Source: Bacillota bacterium (lineage in GTDB: Bacteria > Bacillota > Bacilli > Paenibacillales > NBRC-103111). Taken from it: a DNA stretch of 7,111 nucleotides. Positions 6,697 to 7,111 of the stretch are shown here, in pieces. The DNA lies in contig JAEWAA010000038.1 of assembly GCA_023391955.1 (NCBI GenBank), positions 1 through 7,111 of the forward strand, in the 5' to 3' direction. The translations under genes were made by a program, and so were the position numbers. The notes under the pieces were generated by a model. The model was not told the origin of the DNA. It saw only the letters and a list, made by a program, of their open reading frames with translations, and did no database searches. Every line of letters begins with the position of its first letter. Position 1 is the first letter of the stretch.

Positions 6697-7111
6697 ATGA
6701 CGGAGCCAATCAGAATCGGCCTGGCCGGAGCAGGCAGAGCCGGATGGGGTATGCATTGCCAGGAGCTGGAGGACAAGAAGCATCTGTTTATCATTGTGGC
6801 TGCCTGTGATCTGATCGAATCACGGCGGCAGGCGATGGCGGAGCGCTACGGCTGCAAAACCTATGAGTGCCTGGAGGATCTTATGGCTGACCCGGATGTG
6901 GAGCTTGTGGATGTGGCCACCCGCTCTTCGGATCACTGCGCTCACGGGCTTTTGGCGCTGGCCGGTGGCAAGCATGTGTTCATGGAAAAGCCGCTTGCCT
7001 GCACGTATGAGGAGGCCCAGGTGTTGCTGGAGGCGGAACGGAAGAGTACAGGCAAGCTGTACGTGCGCCACAACCGCCGGTTTGATCCCGACTTTCTCCA
7101 TGTCCGGGAGG
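6697..7111 (+). CDS. Gfo/Idh/MocA family oxidoreductase (N-terminal part, cut by window end)
   Basis: 138 codons are present and the frame is open to the edge. Residues 1-125 form a Rossmann NAD(P)-binding domain with the GxGxxG fingerprint GLAGAGRAG (8-16) after a beta strand, an acidic D38 at the end of strand 2, VDVATRSSDH (71-80) and the family's EKP motif (VFMEKPLA, E97-K98-P99). RHNRRFDPDF (124-133) begins the C-terminal substrate domain. Full-length members are usually about 330-400 aa. They oxidise sugars, inositols or glycosides with NAD(P). A GGGGGA site (6685-6690), weaker than those of the other genes, lies 6 nt before the ATG. It follows the IolE-like gene by 30 nt and probably works on the same sugar. 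Substrate is unknown. Confidence 0.9.
   Translation, partial: MTEPIRIGLAGAGRAGWGMHCQELEDKKHLFIIVAACDLIESRRQAMAERYGCKTYECLEDLMADPDVELVDVATRSSDHCAHGLLALAGGKHVFMEKPLACTYEEAQVLLEAERKSTGKLYVRHNRRFDPDFLHVRE

Overview
The window looks like chromosomal DNA of a Gram-positive, Paenibacillus-like member of the Bacillota. This is inferred from strong AAGGAGG-type ribosome binding sites, a Sec signal peptide with no lipobox, LPXTG or SLH anchor, a secreted mosaic protein built from beta-helix, PKD, FN3, NPCBM and PA14 modules, a moderately high GC content judged by eye, and a cytoplasmic GH2 / IolE-like / Gfo-Idh-MocA gene string. The species cannot be fixed from the window. All supported genes lie on the + strand. 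No RNA genes, mobile elements or CRISPR arrays were seen.

Region 1 (1-3922) holds two tandem genes for large secreted proteins. Only the last 58 codons of the first are present. Its final 49 residues before an 8-residue extension are identical, residue for residue, to the C-terminus of the complete second gene, while the DNA differs at 8 silent sites. The position of the second gene's TAA stop is CAA in the first copy. The first gene therefore reads on to a TGA that overlaps the second gene's ATG (ATGA), so the two are probably translationally coupled. The second gene (1249 aa) encodes a signal peptide, a pectate_lyase_3-type right-handed beta-helix, a PKD domain, two FN3 domains, an NPCBM carbohydrate-binding module, two further nearly identical FN3 domains and a PA14 domain.

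Region 2 (3923-4131) is intergenic. It has a clear Rho-independent terminator, then a candidate promoter with two perfect dyads that could be operators, and a leader ending in a strong ribosome binding site.

Region 3 (4132-7111) is a tight operon with 30-nt gaps. It encodes a cytoplasmic glycoside hydrolase family 2 enzyme, a sugar phosphate isomerase/epimerase-type TIM barrel resembling IolE, and a Gfo/Idh/MocA NAD(P)-dependent oxidoreductase cut by the window end. The simplest reading is a carbohydrate-utilisation locus. The secreted beta-helix proteins bind and probably attack a polysaccharide outside the cell. Imported oligosaccharides or glycosides are then cleaved by the GH2 enzyme, and the product is processed by oxidation plus isomerisation, dehydration or elimination. 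The polysaccharide and the exact chemistry cannot be read from the sequence.
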